Of a stretch of DNA of 64,000 nucleotides, positions 32,403 through 42,378 are shown piece after piece. The notes under the pieces are model-generated. The model was not told where the DNA came from and ran no database searches. It saw only the letters and a list, made by a program, of their open reading frames with translations. The translations under genes and the position numbers were made by a program. Position 1 is the first letter of the stretch, and the number at the start of each line of letters is the position of its first letter. The DNA comes from Ascoidea asiatica (lineage: Eukaryota; Ascomycota; Saccharomycetes; Ascoideales; Ascoideaceae): assembly GCA_001600695.1 (NCBI GenBank), contig BCKQ01000007.1, positions 619,607 to 683,606 of the forward strand. The letters are read 5' to 3'.

Positions 32403-34046
32403 CTAGACACTATAATCCATATCATCAAGCCATGAATCTTCATCTGTTATTATAGATTCCAAAAAATTATTTCTATATTGAGTATCCAAAAAAGCATTTT
32501 TTGCCATAATATTTAAATTATTTAATTCCATTTTACTTTTCATAAATTTTATAGTTAATTCATTTGAAATTTTACTGTTTATATTTGCCAAATTTTTAAA
32601 GTCTTTTGCTAAAATATCAACAGTTATAGTCTTAGTAGTCGACTGTCTTCTTTTGAATTTTGAAGTTGTATTTTTGCTTCTTAGAATATGAGTAGAGATT
32701 AACTGATGAATATCTTTTTGAGGTATTATTGATTTTATGGAATCAGAGTGCTCACTTCTACGACTATTCCTTCCACTACTTGAATTTATATTGATACTGC
32801 CAATGCTACTATTATTGTGATTATTATTATGATTATTGATATTATTATTTAGATTGTTATTCAGACTATTGTTCAGATTACTGATATTATTGCTATTATT
32901 AATGAGATTACTATTATTATTATTATTGTTAAAATTAGTGGAATTGGAGGGAGAGGAACCTAATGGAGTTGTTGATGAAGGATTTCTTGGAACCGAATAA
33001 CTAGTCTTTTTAGGATAATTGGAATGCAGATTATTATTTTTACTATAGTAATTTTTTTCATAACTGCTTGAATTTCCTCTTTCTCTATTAAAAGATTTGT
33101 AGCCCAAATTATTATATTCTCTTGAATCATAAGATTTATTTGTAGAAATGAAATTTTTTGGTTTTGTATTAGGATATTCGTGTTCATATTTTTCTGAATA
33201 ACTTTTGTTATATGAACCATCTTTATGGGAGTCATATGAACTTGGCTTATAGGTATCATATGAACTTTGCTTATGGTTATCATATGAACTTTGTTTATGG
33301 TTTTCATAGGAACCCTGACTATAATTATCTTGATTATTATTGGTTTTAACATTGACTCCAGATGGACCTTTGGGTAAAGATTTACTTACTTTGGAAGGGG
33401 CATTTACATGACTTAAATTCTTAGGTATTTCGGTTTTCAGATTATTTAAAATTTCTACTTTCAATTCGGTATCTCTTTCATAATTAATTGTTTGATCTTT
33501 GATATATTCTTTTTCTTTTTCTTTTTCTTTTTCTTTTTGATTCTCTCCTTCTCCTTCTCTATCTTTTGAAAAATTTCTTTCTTTATTTCTTTCCTCTGAA
33601 TTGTATCTTGAAACACTTCTAGATGAATAATGCTCCTTTGGTGCAGAAGGTGGTCTTTCTAAACGTGGTTTTTTAATTTCCCTGTCTTTACTAAATTGAT
33701 CACTGAGTCTAGGTTTACTAACCCCACGACTTGAATTTCTACTATAATCTACTTCTTCATAATAATCTTTGCTTTTATAATCACCTCTTCTAGAACTATA
33801 GTTCCTCTGTTGATTATGACCATAATCATTTGACAGTTGAAAATCTGAATTTCTATTCAGATCATAATGAGTTTTATGTGGGCGCAGAGAATATCCATCA
33901 TCATTATTGTAATCAGGACCAGTGTAAGAATAGTTACTGCCACTTCCTCTACCAAAACTATCTCTTCCTCTTCGTCTATCATAATAGCCTCCTCTTCTCA
34001 GTCCACGACCACCTCTAGAGAAACCTCCTCTATAACTACCACTCAT
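32403..34046 (-). CDS. RGG-rich low-complexity protein, function unknown
   Basis: A 547-residue protein with an N-terminal RGG box (about 5-35: many RGG, GGR and RRG steps), typical of RNA-binding proteins and of arginine methylation. A long charged, Ser/Arg/Lys/Glu-rich disordered region follows. At about 240-280 there are roughly five copies of a 9-residue unit like SSYDNHKQ. An Asn-rich tract lies at about 370-420. The only region that looks folded is the last 100 residues, with predicted helices (ILAKDFKNLANINSKISNEL and MELNNLNIMAKNAFLD) and an acidic end. It is probably an RNA-associated nuclear or cytoplasmic factor; I do not recognise the orthologue. It is divergent from RFC5, sharing a 528-bp promoter region. 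Confidence 0.72.
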   Translation of the reverse strand: MSGSYRGGFSRGGRGLRRGGYYDRRRGRDSFGRGSGSNYSYTGPDYNNDDGYSLRPHKTHYDLNRNSDFQLSNDYGHNQQRNYSSRRGDYKSKDYYEEVDYSRNSSRGVSKPRLSDQFSKDREIKKPRLERPPSAPKEHYSSRSVSRYNSEERNKERNFSKDREGEGENQKEKEKEKEKEYIKDQTINYERDTELKVEILNNLKTEIPKNLSHVNAPSKVSKSLPKGPSGVNVKTNNNQDNYSQGSYENHKQSSYDNHKQSSYDTYKPSSYDSHKDGSYNKSYSEKYEHEYPNTKPKNFISTNKSYDSREYNNLGYKSFNRERGNSSSYEKNYYSKNNNLHSNYPKKTSYSVPRNPSSTTPLGSSPSNSTNFNNNNNNSNLINNSNNISNLNNSLNNNLNNNINNHNNNHNNSSIGSININSSSGRNSRRSEHSDSIKSIIPQKDIHQLISTHILRSKNTTSKFKRRQSTTKTITVDILAKDFKNLANINSKISNELTIKFMKSKMELNNLNIMAKNAFLDTQYRNNFLESIITDEDSWLDDMDYSV

Positions 34047-34574
34047 TATGAATTATGTTTATAATTTCCTAAATTAGGTTCTATAGTTAAAAAACTATCA
34101 GATGAATGGAAACAATATTACTACCTATTAAGCAAAAATATAATTGATATGACTAATAACAAATCAGCTCAGTAGAAAAATCACTTATAATTGTACAGTA
34201 TCGTAATTTAAGAAGAATAAAACTTGAATTAGTTTCTTTAGATTTGGTTCTTCAGATTCAATTCAACTCTCTTGAATTAAAATAAATTAATTTCAATTTC
34301 TGTGTTTTGGTTACAAATCTGAAAATTCTCAGGTTTTGAAAGGAAAGCGGGAGATTTGAACCAGCGTGATGGGTGAAATGGAGCTGGCAAAACGCGACTG
34401 GAAATTGGAGTTCTAAATTGTGACCGGAACGCGTTAATTCTTTTTCTATTAAAGCTTCCAGTGAATGAATAACGTTAAAAATGATGCAAAAAAAGATATT
34501 TTAATTCTTTGGAGCTTTTTATTAGCATTTTCTTCAATTGAGGACAAGATATTTGGATCCAATTGTATTATATA
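34047..34574. promoter_or_regulatory. Divergent promoter with MCB-type elements (RFC5 side)
   Basis: A GC-richer block (34335-34435) carries a perfect MluI cell-cycle box ACGCGT at 34429-34434 and a near match ACGCGA at 34392-34397. These lie 141-183 bp upstream of the RFC5 ATG. In budding yeasts MCB elements bind MBF and drive G1/S expression of replication genes, which fits RFC5. The same region would serve the divergent RGG gene. Confidence 0.6.
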
Positions 34575-35660
34575 ATGTCTTTGTGGGTGGATAAATACAG
34601 ACCAAAGACTTTGAATAGTCTTGATTTTCATCTTGATGTTGCAGATCGTTTAAAGGCTCTAGCTTCTTCAGGAGATTTTCCTCATTTATTGGTTTATGGA
34701 CCTTCTGGTGCAGGTAAAAAAACTAGAATCTTAGCTACATTACATGAAATTTATGGATCAGGAATCGAAAAAATGAAAATAGATGTAAGGACATTCACAA
34801 CTCCAAGTAATAGAAAATTAGAATTCAATGTTATTTCATCTAATTATCATATTGAAATAACTCCATCAGATATGGGTAATAATGATAGAATTGTAATACA
34901 AGATTTATTAAAAGAAATTGGACAAACAGAACAAGTTGATTTTCAAACTGGTAAACATAGATTTAAAATTGTTATAATAAATGATGCAGAATCTTTAACA
35001 AGAGATGCTCAAGCTGCCTTAAGAAGAACAATGGAAAAATATTCAACAAATATTAGATTAATTTTAATTTCAGAATCAACTTCAAATATTATAAAACCTA
35101 TAAAATCAAGAACTTTATTAATTAGATGTTCATTACCAAAAATTGATGAAATTAATAGAATTTTATTAAGAATTGCAAAAAGAGAAAATTTACAAGAAAA
35201 TGGTCAATTACCAAAAAATGATGATGATGCTATAAAAATTTTAAATCGAATTTCAGAAAGATCAGAAAGAAATCTTAGAAAAGCAATATTATTATATGAA
35301 TCATTATTTATGATTAATTATAAAATCACAATGGAAAGTCCAATAATTGAATTAGATTGGGAAGTTGTAATTAAAAATCTTGCAATAGGTTTAATCAAAG
35401 ATAGATCTGTTTCAACATTATCAAAATCTAGATCAATATTATATGAACTTATAAGTCATTGTATTCCACCAGTTATAATATTACAAAAAGTTACATTTTT
35501 TTTAATATGTAATGAAACTTTATCAGATGAAGTTAAATTTGGTATTCTTGAAGCTGCAAGTAAATTTGATGAAAGATTATCATTAGGTTCAAAAGCAATA
35601 TTTCATTTAGAAGGGTTCTTAGCTCAAGCTATGTTAACAATGGAAGAAGGAAAATTTTAA
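34575..35660 (+). CDS. RFC5: Replication factor C subunit 5 (clamp loader)
   Basis: A 361-residue AAA+ subunit of the RFC clamp loader that loads PCNA at primer-template junctions. The start is the ATG of MSLWVDKYRPK, identical to the family N-terminus; an in-frame TTG twelve bases upstream is not used. Walker A-like YGPSGAGKKT is at about residues 41-50, and the RFC5-typical ITPSDMGNNDRIVIQ is at about 97-111. The Walker B equivalent reads VIINDAESLTRDAQAALRRTMEKY; RFC5 proteins have Asn rather than Asp-Glu here and do not need ATPase activity. The SRC arginine-finger region reads KSRTLLIRC. The C-terminal collar ends LSLGSKAIFHLEGFLA. The length matches S. cerevisiae (354). MCB-type sites lie upstream. 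Confidence 0.97.
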   Translation: MSLWVDKYRPKTLNSLDFHLDVADRLKALASSGDFPHLLVYGPSGAGKKTRILATLHEIYGSGIEKMKIDVRTFTTPSNRKLEFNVISSNYHIEITPSDMGNNDRIVIQDLLKEIGQTEQVDFQTGKHRFKIVIINDAESLTRDAQAALRRTMEKYSTNIRLILISESTSNIIKPIKSRTLLIRCSLPKIDEINRILLRIAKRENLQENGQLPKNDDDAIKILNRISERSERNLRKAILLYESLFMINYKITMESPIIELDWEVVIKNLAIGLIKDRSVSTLSKSRSILYELISHCIPPVIILQKVTFFLICNETLSDEVKFGILEAASKFDERLSLGSKAIFHLEGFLAQAMLTMEEGKF

Positions 35661-35775
35661 TTTTCAATTATCATAATAAATTTGTTTTGAAATTATATAT
35701 TATATACATGAATATAGGAATATTTTTTTTTTGTTTTATGTTTTTTTGTTTTTTCAAGATTTATTAACATTAAAA

Positions 35776-36538
35776 TCAACGATTTCTATAAAGCCTATAG
35801 TCGGCCTTCTTTGCTATTTTTTTATTGTATAATTCTTTTGTTGGATTTTTAATTCTTTGCATTACAAGATTTTGTTTTTCTGGAACTGGTAAAATTGTTG
35901 TTAAACTAACTCTTGGAGAATCACCAAATTTTATTGTTTCATAAACACCAGGTAATTTTTCTGCAGCTTTTCTAAAAGTATCTCTTGCTACTTTTTCATG
36001 TAAATTGTTACCAGACATTTCAAAAATTATTCTACCTGTTGGAACTCTTACAGCCCAATGATCAAAAGCACCTTTACCTTTACCCATTCTAGTTTCATTA
36101 CCTTTAACACAAACTGCTATACTTGTACATAATCTTTTCCATAATTGACCTTGTAAAGGTCTTAAAACTCTCATTATAACATTATCAGCTTCTTTTAATT
36201 GAATTGCATCTAATCTAACTCCTTCTGATTTTAATCTTAATGCATAAGTACCAAATTGTACAGTTGAACCCTTTATTGACCCACCAATACGCACAGGTAC
36301 TCTTCCTTTATGAGCTTTTTTAACATATTTAAATCTTGGAGCATATTCATGACCAAGACGTTTTGATGTAAGCTGATTCACACTATTTAAAGTATTTATT
36401 AAACCTATAATGAACTTGTTAATAAAATAAGATTCTGTCTTGGATTAAACCAAAAATGAATTAAAAATGAAAGAGTTAGTGGTTGAACATACCTGATGGC
36501 TTATAACCAATAAAAGGAACACGAGAAAAGAAAGCCAT
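35776..36538 (-). CDS. MRPL16: Mitochondrial large-subunit ribosomal protein uL16m, one intron
   Basis: Two exons on the minus strand: exon 1 at 36538-36493 (ATG encoding [15 protein letters not shown]) and exon 2 at 36404-35776. The 88-base intron (36492-36405) has donor GTATGT, branch-like TATTAAC about 14 bases before the acceptor, and acceptor TATAG. A nearer AG at 36384-36383 would bring a stop and is rejected. The joined protein is about 224 residues, with the uL16 core [43 protein letters not shown] and [21 protein letters not shown]. It matches S. cerevisiae Mrpl16 closely. The short basic N-terminus is suited to mitochondrial import. It is divergent from a TTL-like gene, with a CACGTG at 36728-36733 in the shared promoter. 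Confidence 0.95.
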
Positions 36539-36910
36539 TGTTTAATAATCCCTCTTTCTTCAAGTCTCAACTATCTAAACCAAACAATATCAGATCTTAG
36601 TTCCTGATTATCTTTTTATCAACAAACCAACACCAAGAGTAAAATCAAATCCTGTTTCTGATTCTCCATTTCAATATATTCAGCAGTGGTGCGTTGATAA
36701 ATTATTGATTGGACAAAAAAAGGGTGGCACGTGATATATGTATGGGAGTGAAAAATTATTTTCTTTTTTAGGATTTGATCTTGCATTGGAAAAAAACCAC
36801 AAGAATTATTGAGAAACAATTAAGAAATAAAAAGATTTTTACGAAAGAAGTGAAGATTTGAGATGGAAAAAAGATGTTTTCATATTATTATTTTTTGAGT
36901 TGATTGGAGA
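36539..36910. promoter_or_regulatory. Divergent promoter with CACGTG
   Basis: 372 bp between MRPL16 and the TTL-like gene. It contains GGCACGTGATAT, a CACGTG E-box (36728-36733) of the type bound by Cbf1 in yeasts. It lies 190 bp from the MRPL16 start and 178 bp from the other. Confidence 0.5.
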
Positions 36911-38203
36911 ATGAGTGCAGAAGAGTATGAGAAGATAGCGTTGATATCGTTAGACAAAGAAAACTATCTTTATCCTATATTTGAAACTGCATTTCAGAAA
37001 TTCTTTCCAGATGTCAATATAACTAATGATTTATCAATAATAAAGAAATTGGAAAATAATGAAAAGGAAAATAAACTTATAAAAATATTCCATTATGGAG
37101 AATATGAAGATTTAGATTTTGATAAGGTTAGTAGTAGAAAATTGTCTAAGAATTATATTATATCATCATATATTTATAGAAAAGCATTAATTAGAAAACA
37201 TTATTTGGCTCATACAATTCATTCATATATTTGTAAACCAAGAAATAAAGATTCAATTTTGAAAAATGCATTTCCAGAAACTTTTAATTTAGAAGTTGAT
37301 TATGCTGAATTCTTAGATGATTCTTTAGATGAAGATTATGAATTAAGAGGAGAACTTGAAAAAGAATTAGATTATTGGATTTTGAAACCTAGTATGAGTG
37401 ATAAAGGTCAAGGTATTAGAATTTTCAAAACAATTGATCAATTACAAGATATTTTTGATTCATTTGAAGAACATGATTCTGAAAATGATTCCGAAAATGA
37501 TGATGATAATGATGATGATGATGATAATAATGGTATAATAATATCTCAATTAAGACATTTTGTTGTACAAAAATATATATCTAATCCATTATTATTAAAA
37601 TCATATAATAATAAGAAATTTCATTTAAGATGTTATGTATTATGTCAAGGAGCTTTAAAAGTTTTTGTTTATAAAAGAATGTTAAGTTTATTTGCACCAT
37701 TATCATATAATAAAAATAATAATTTAAATGGTGATGAAATAAATTTAGAAGAACATTTAACAAATACATGTTTACAAGGTAAAAATTCAATTTTAAATAA
37801 TAGTGTTGATGAATTTTTTAAATTAGAAGATGAAGTTTTAAATAAAGAAATTAAAGAATTAATTTTTATTAAAATTTGTGAAATTTTAAAAGAATTATTT
37901 AAAGCAGGTATTAATGTTGATAGATTAAATTTTCAACCAATTTTAAATGGATTTGAATTTTTTGGAATTGATTTTTTAATTGATGAAGAATTTAATGTTA
38001 AATTATTAGAAGTTAATTCATATCCTGATTTCAAACAAACAGGAGATGAATTAAAGGATATTATAAAAGAATTAATTGAATTAACAGTATTTAAAATTGG
38101 TAATAATTTTTTTAATATTCCTGAAGAAAATAGGAATAAAATTGAAAATGAAAAAGATTTAATTGAAGTTTTAGATCAAAGTATCTACGGCGGTGAAATA
38201 TAA
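36911..38203 (+). CDS. Tubulin-tyrosine-ligase-like ATP-grasp protein
   Basis: A 430-residue protein with a TTL-type ATP-grasp fold: the nucleotide-binding segment YWILKPSMSDKGQGIRIF (about 153-170), FVVQKYISNPLLL followed by KFHLRCYVLC, the HLTNTC motif (about 281), and the metal site GFEFFGIDFLIDEEFNVKLLEVNSYPD (about 350-373). It resembles the TTL half of S. cerevisiae Pby1, a P-body protein of about 750 residues. Here the SurE-like N-terminal half of Pby1 is absent. An acidic Asp/Asn insertion lies at about 195-215. TTL-family enzymes ligate amino acids to proteins; the yeast substrate is not known. The ATG at 36911 precedes a plausible N-terminus (MSAEEYEKIALISLD). Confidence 0.85.
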   Translation: MSAEEYEKIALISLDKENYLYPIFETAFQKFFPDVNITNDLSIIKKLENNEKENKLIKIFHYGEYEDLDFDKVSSRKLSKNYIISSYIYRKALIRKHYLAHTIHSYICKPRNKDSILKNAFPETFNLEVDYAEFLDDSLDEDYELRGELEKELDYWILKPSMSDKGQGIRIFKTIDQLQDIFDSFEEHDSENDSENDDDNDDDDDNNGIIISQLRHFVVQKYISNPLLLKSYNNKKFHLRCYVLCQGALKVFVYKRMLSLFAPLSYNKNNNLNGDEINLEEHLTNTCLQGKNSILNNSVDEFFKLEDEVLNKEIKELIFIKICEILKELFKAGINVDRLNFQPILNGFEFFGIDFLIDEEFNVKLLEVNSYPDFKQTGDELKDIIKELIELTVFKIGNNFFNIPEENRNKIENEKDLIEVLDQSIYGGEI

Positions 38204-38702
38204 ATATTAGTTATTGAAGAAAAAAAAAAGATATTAAAAAAAGTTTATTTAGATAGTTATATAATTATATAATATAGCCAAGGATTGATAAAAGAACCAC
38301 ACACGAAAAATAAAGAAAAAAGGAAAAAAAAATGAAAGAGAAAGAAGAGCAATTTGAGAAATATATAGACAAACAAAGACAATTAATTATTTATAAAGAC
38401 TTCTTAAGACTTATAAAGACATTTAGAGATAAAAGACAAGACAATGAATTTTAAAAAAAAGATTTGATATAGTACCGACAATGTAAGATAAATGATATAA
38501 ATGATAAGATATGAATAAGAGGATGATAAGAATAAGATATGAATAAGATATGAATAATATAAGATAAAATAAAATAAAATAAGATATGAAACAGTAAAAG
38601 AATTAGATAATATACAAATTAAGATTTGAATTGAGATATGAATTGAGATATGAATTGAGACATGAATTGAGACATGAATTGAAATATGAATTGAGACTGG
38701 AA
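38204..38702. other. Intergenic with 12-bp tandem repeat
   Basis: A/T-rich spacer. Roughly six imperfect copies of a 12-bp unit TTGAGATATGAA run from 38631 to 38700, just beyond the stop of the next minus-strand frame. GATAAGATATGAATAA repeats lie near 38495-38550. Confidence 0.6.
38631..38700. repeat. 12-bp imperfect tandem repeat
   Basis: About six copies of TTGAGATATGAA with A/C changes, just downstream of the small Asn/Ser-rich frame on the minus strand. Confidence 0.8.
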
Positions 38703-39131
38703 TTAATTTTTCTTTGTTGAAAGATTTTTAATTTTATAAGATATAAAATGAGTTTCATTAATATCATTAATATTATTAATATTTTTAAAAGCTAAATTAT
38801 TTTGATTTTTTTCAACTGCCGAAATATTATTTAAAATTTGTAAAGGATTATCATATAATACAAAATTTTTCAACTTATCATTTGAATAATTGTTATTATT
38901 ACTTTTTGAGTAATTATAATTTGAATTGTTTGAATTAGTTGAATTGTTTAAATTATTTGAGTAATTTGTATAATCGGTATAATTTGAGTAATTTGAGTAA
39001 TTTGAATTAATTGAAAAAATTGAAGAATCTGAATTCATTGAATTTATAGATTCAGGATATTGAGAATTTAAAAAAAGATTGAAAGAATTGGAATTAGAAT
39101 TAGAATTAGAATTTGAATTTGAATTAGACAT
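38703..39131 (-). CDS. Small Asn/Ser/Tyr-rich protein, unknown
   Basis: A 142-residue open frame with an SN repeat at the start (about 2-16), then Asn/Ser/Tyr-rich sequence (about 40-80) and a less biased C-terminal half with KLKNFVLYDNPLQILNNIS. The tail shows some normal residue variety, which favours a real gene, but I recognise no family and no motif. It may be a small disordered protein or a chance frame extended by repeats. Confidence 0.4.
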   Translation of the reverse strand: MSNSNSNSNSNSNSNSFNLFLNSQYPESINSMNSDSSIFSINSNYSNYSNYTDYTNYSNNLNNSTNSNNSNYNYSKSNNNNYSNDKLKNFVLYDNPLQILNNISAVEKNQNNLAFKNINNINDINETHFISYKIKNLSTKKN

Positions 39132-40650
39132 TGTTAAAAGATTTGGATTAATTGAATTGTAATTGGAATGTGAATGAATTTTGATTTAGATAACTAGATT
39201 ATAAATGAATAGCAATTGAATAGTAATTGAAAAGTTATTGAATAATTATTGAATGTAAAATAAAAAGATATGATATAGTTTATATATTAGTCTAAGAACT
39301 GATATTTAATCATTACATTGAATAGAAGAAATATTTGACTTCCAATTTACTGTATATTGTTTAAATTATAGAAACTTATAACTATTAGATTTTGTTTTGA
39401 TATTATCCAGTTATAATCTAGAATTTAGAAACAACGAAATAAAAATCATTTGAATATCCAGTAATGTGTCATATTATTTGAGCTTTGATATCAAAAAATG
39501 GAAAGAATAGTTGATTGATTATGTATCAATATCCAAAATACAGTTGAAAGTTTAAAATTATTTCTATTCTAGGAATAACGTTTAGAGTACAAAATTATTA
39601 CATGACTGACTGAAAATAATAATTGAGCAGAAAAGACCTAATTGAAGAAAGCATAGACTCCAGAGCTAAAATCATATAGCCATCAGAAAAGTATTCATTT
39701 GAATGCAGTTTATCGTTTTCAAAGGGCAGCTGAGACTGAAAAGAAGCAGATTTGCAGCTGGATCAGAATTGAAAAAGACCTTTTTTTAGTTTGTGTTTTC
39801 AAAGCTTTTTTGCAGACGTCGCTGCATTCGGCCTCATATATAAGAAGACCGGATCGGGCAAGCACTGTCTGGGTAGTGGCTGGTGCACAGCTTTCAAGGC
39901 CAGGCTGAGCTGTGTTTTGGAGTCGTCTTTGGGGCGGTGCTGGCGCTGAGTGTGGCAAGTGAGACAGTTTTTGCCTGGCCACAGCCGCCGCTTCGTGTCT
40001 CAGAGCAGCCGCAGTGGGGCAAAAGAGGAAATTGCAGTGGCGGAAGATACCCCCACTGCCCCAACTTTATCTCCGCGTGCGCCACCTTTTCATCGGATTC
40101 GGAAAAGAAGCTGTAAACAAACAAAGAAACAAATAAATAAATAAATAAATAAATTTCAAATATCAAATATCAAATATCAAAGAAGGTCTGAATTGGAAAG
40201 TGATTGAGAATTATTGCAAATCACTCTACAGTAGTTCAATATTCAATCTTCTGGATATCCTTTAATCTAGTCTTGATAATTCTTAACTCCTTCTGTGCAT
40301 TGTGAAAGGCAAAGCCATCGAACCATTGGATCTTATTTCTTTCTTTCATTGTTTTATTGTTTCAAACATTGGTAATCAATTTCTAAAATCGGTCTCTATC
40401 GTACTAAAATTTAGCAAAAGTTCAATTCAACTTTATTCTAAAATCAATTTAAATATCGACTTGTTGAAAAAAGGTTATTTCTCTTTCATACTTCAATTCA
40501 ATTCAATTCAATTCTGTTCAACTTCACTACGTAATTATCAATTGAAAAGATAAAGTAGTACAATATTTTATAATACAATTAAAGCCGTATAATCAATCTA
40601 TTTGTAAATACAACTTATAAAAATCAAAAATTAATTAATTTACTTTTGAT
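39132..40650. other. Intergenic with a long GC-rich island
   Basis: The first part is A/T-rich. Bases about 39700-40110 form the largest GC-rich island in the window, 540-950 bp upstream of the UBR7-like gene. It contains a 9-bp inverted repeat GCAGTGGGG (40011-40019) / CCCCACTGC (40051-40059). Open frames on both strands in the island overlap one another and match nothing. AAAT repeats (40129-40152) and CAAATATC repeats follow. Confidence 0.55.
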
Positions 40651-41821
40651 ATGGAGAAATCTGAAAAAACAAATAATAATAAAGATAATAATCAAGATAA
40701 AATACAAGAAAATGAAAAAGAAATTTCAAATCATACGATAAATAATAATCAAAATAAAGATTCAATAACTGCTTTTGATTTTTTACAAAATCAATTAAAA
40801 TTAGAAAAAGAAGCAAAAGAATTAATGCCTTTTGATCCAAATATTTGTACTTTTAATAATGGTTATATCAGACAATCTGTATTTTTTTGTCAAACATGTT
40901 TTAAAAATTCAATTAATAATAAAAATTCAATAGGCTCTCCAAATGGCATTTGTTATTCATGTTCTATTCAATGTCATTATAATCATAATTTAATTGAATT
41001 ATTTGATAAAAGAAATTTTAAATGTGATTGTGGTACTTCAAGAATGTCATTTAATGGTCCTTGTAAATTACGTAAATCAATTACTTTAAATAATATTAAT
41101 AATATTAATAATATTTATTCTCAAAATAATTTTGGTAAATTTTGTTCATGTGAAATTTTTTATAATCCTTTAAATGAAAAAATTACAATGATTCAATGTT
41201 TTTTCGGTAAAATTTGTAATCAAGATTGGTATCATGATGAATGTTTAATGGGTTTAAATTTAAATAATAATTCAATTGATAGATTAAATAGATTTAAATT
41301 TAATCCAAAAAAACAACAAAACAAAGAACTGAAAGAACATGAAGAACATGAAGAAAATAATATCATAAATATAAGTTCAGATAATGAATTTAATAAAAAC
41401 TCAGATAATAATGAATCTGATGAAAATGATGATGATGATGATGACTTATTACCTTTACCAGGTTTTCCAAATTTAAATTCCTTTGATACTTTAATTTGTT
41501 TTAGATGTATTAATAAATATAAAAAAGTATTTAATGAATTAACTAATCATAAAAATATCATTTCAAATATTATTTATCATATACCTTCAGACTCAATTAA
41601 TCAAAGAAATGATTTAATTCAGTCTGAATTTAAAAAATTCAATAATGATGAAAATAATCTAGGAAATAATGAAGATCAAAAAATTCTCAAAAAGCGAAAA
41701 ATATCAAAAGATTTGAATGAAAATAAAAAATTACTTTATTTAGATTATTCTTTATGTTTAAAAAAAGGTTTTCGTGAAAATTTGAAAAATTTACTTACTG
41801 AAAATATAAATGCAACTAATA

Positions 41822-41858
<37 letters not shown>

Positions 41859-42198
41859 TAATAATAAAACCCAAGAAATTTCAAAAGAATTGAAATCATT
41901 CTTAATTGAATTCAATTACCTTTATGAGGATGATCCAATTTATCAACCACCAGATGATTCTGATAATGATAATGATGATAATTCTTCAATATTTAATCTT
42001 GGTTCAAAAGTTTTAAATTCAATACCAAGAGAAAAAGCAATTGAAGGTATTGAAGCTTATGATAATTTAAAAAATCAATTAAAAGGATTTTTTGAACCTT
42101 TTGTAAAAGATAAAAAAATAGTAACCGAGAATGAAATTAAAGAATTTTTTGAAAATTTGAAAAATGAAAAAAAAAAAAATTCAAATACAATTACATAA
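40651..42198 (+). CDS. UBR-box and PHD-like protein (UBR7/Mlo2 family)
   Basis: A 515-residue protein. A UBR zinc box spans about residues 65-140 (ICTFNNGY, FFCQTCF, GICYSCSIQCHYNHNLIELFDKRNFKCDCGT), and a PHD-like zinc element follows at about 165-205 (FCSCEIFYNPLNEKITMIQCFFGKICNQDWYHDECL). A CFRCI pair comes after an acidic insert. This order matches human UBR7 and S. pombe Mlo2, thought to be E3 ubiquitin ligases of the N-degron and histone H2B type. Family members have a conserved C-terminal segment after the PHD; here it contains YLYEDDPIYQPPDDSD near residue 425. Asn/Asp repeats lengthen it. No S. cerevisiae orthologue is known to me. One in-frame CTG codon occurs in a non-conserved stretch (about residue 225). 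Confidence 0.87.
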
Positions 42199-42378
42199 AA
42201 TTAGATATAATTTTGTAGTTTTAAAATTTAACGATATAAGATTTGATTAATGCATTATAATTGACAGTAGTGATATATAAGATATTTTTTTTTTTACAAA
42301 CCTAATAAATAATAATAAAATATTAAATATTAAATATTAATTAATAGTAAATAAAAGTTTGGAAAATATAAACAAAGA

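Noticed and set aside
36383-36384. AG at 36384-36383 as the MRPL16 3' splice site
   Set aside because: Joining there gives an immediate TGA; the AG at 36406-36405 keeps the frame.
39699-40166. Several overlapping open frames on both strands in the large GC-rich island
   Set aside because: High GC lowers stop frequency; the frames overlap in opposite directions and match no protein family.
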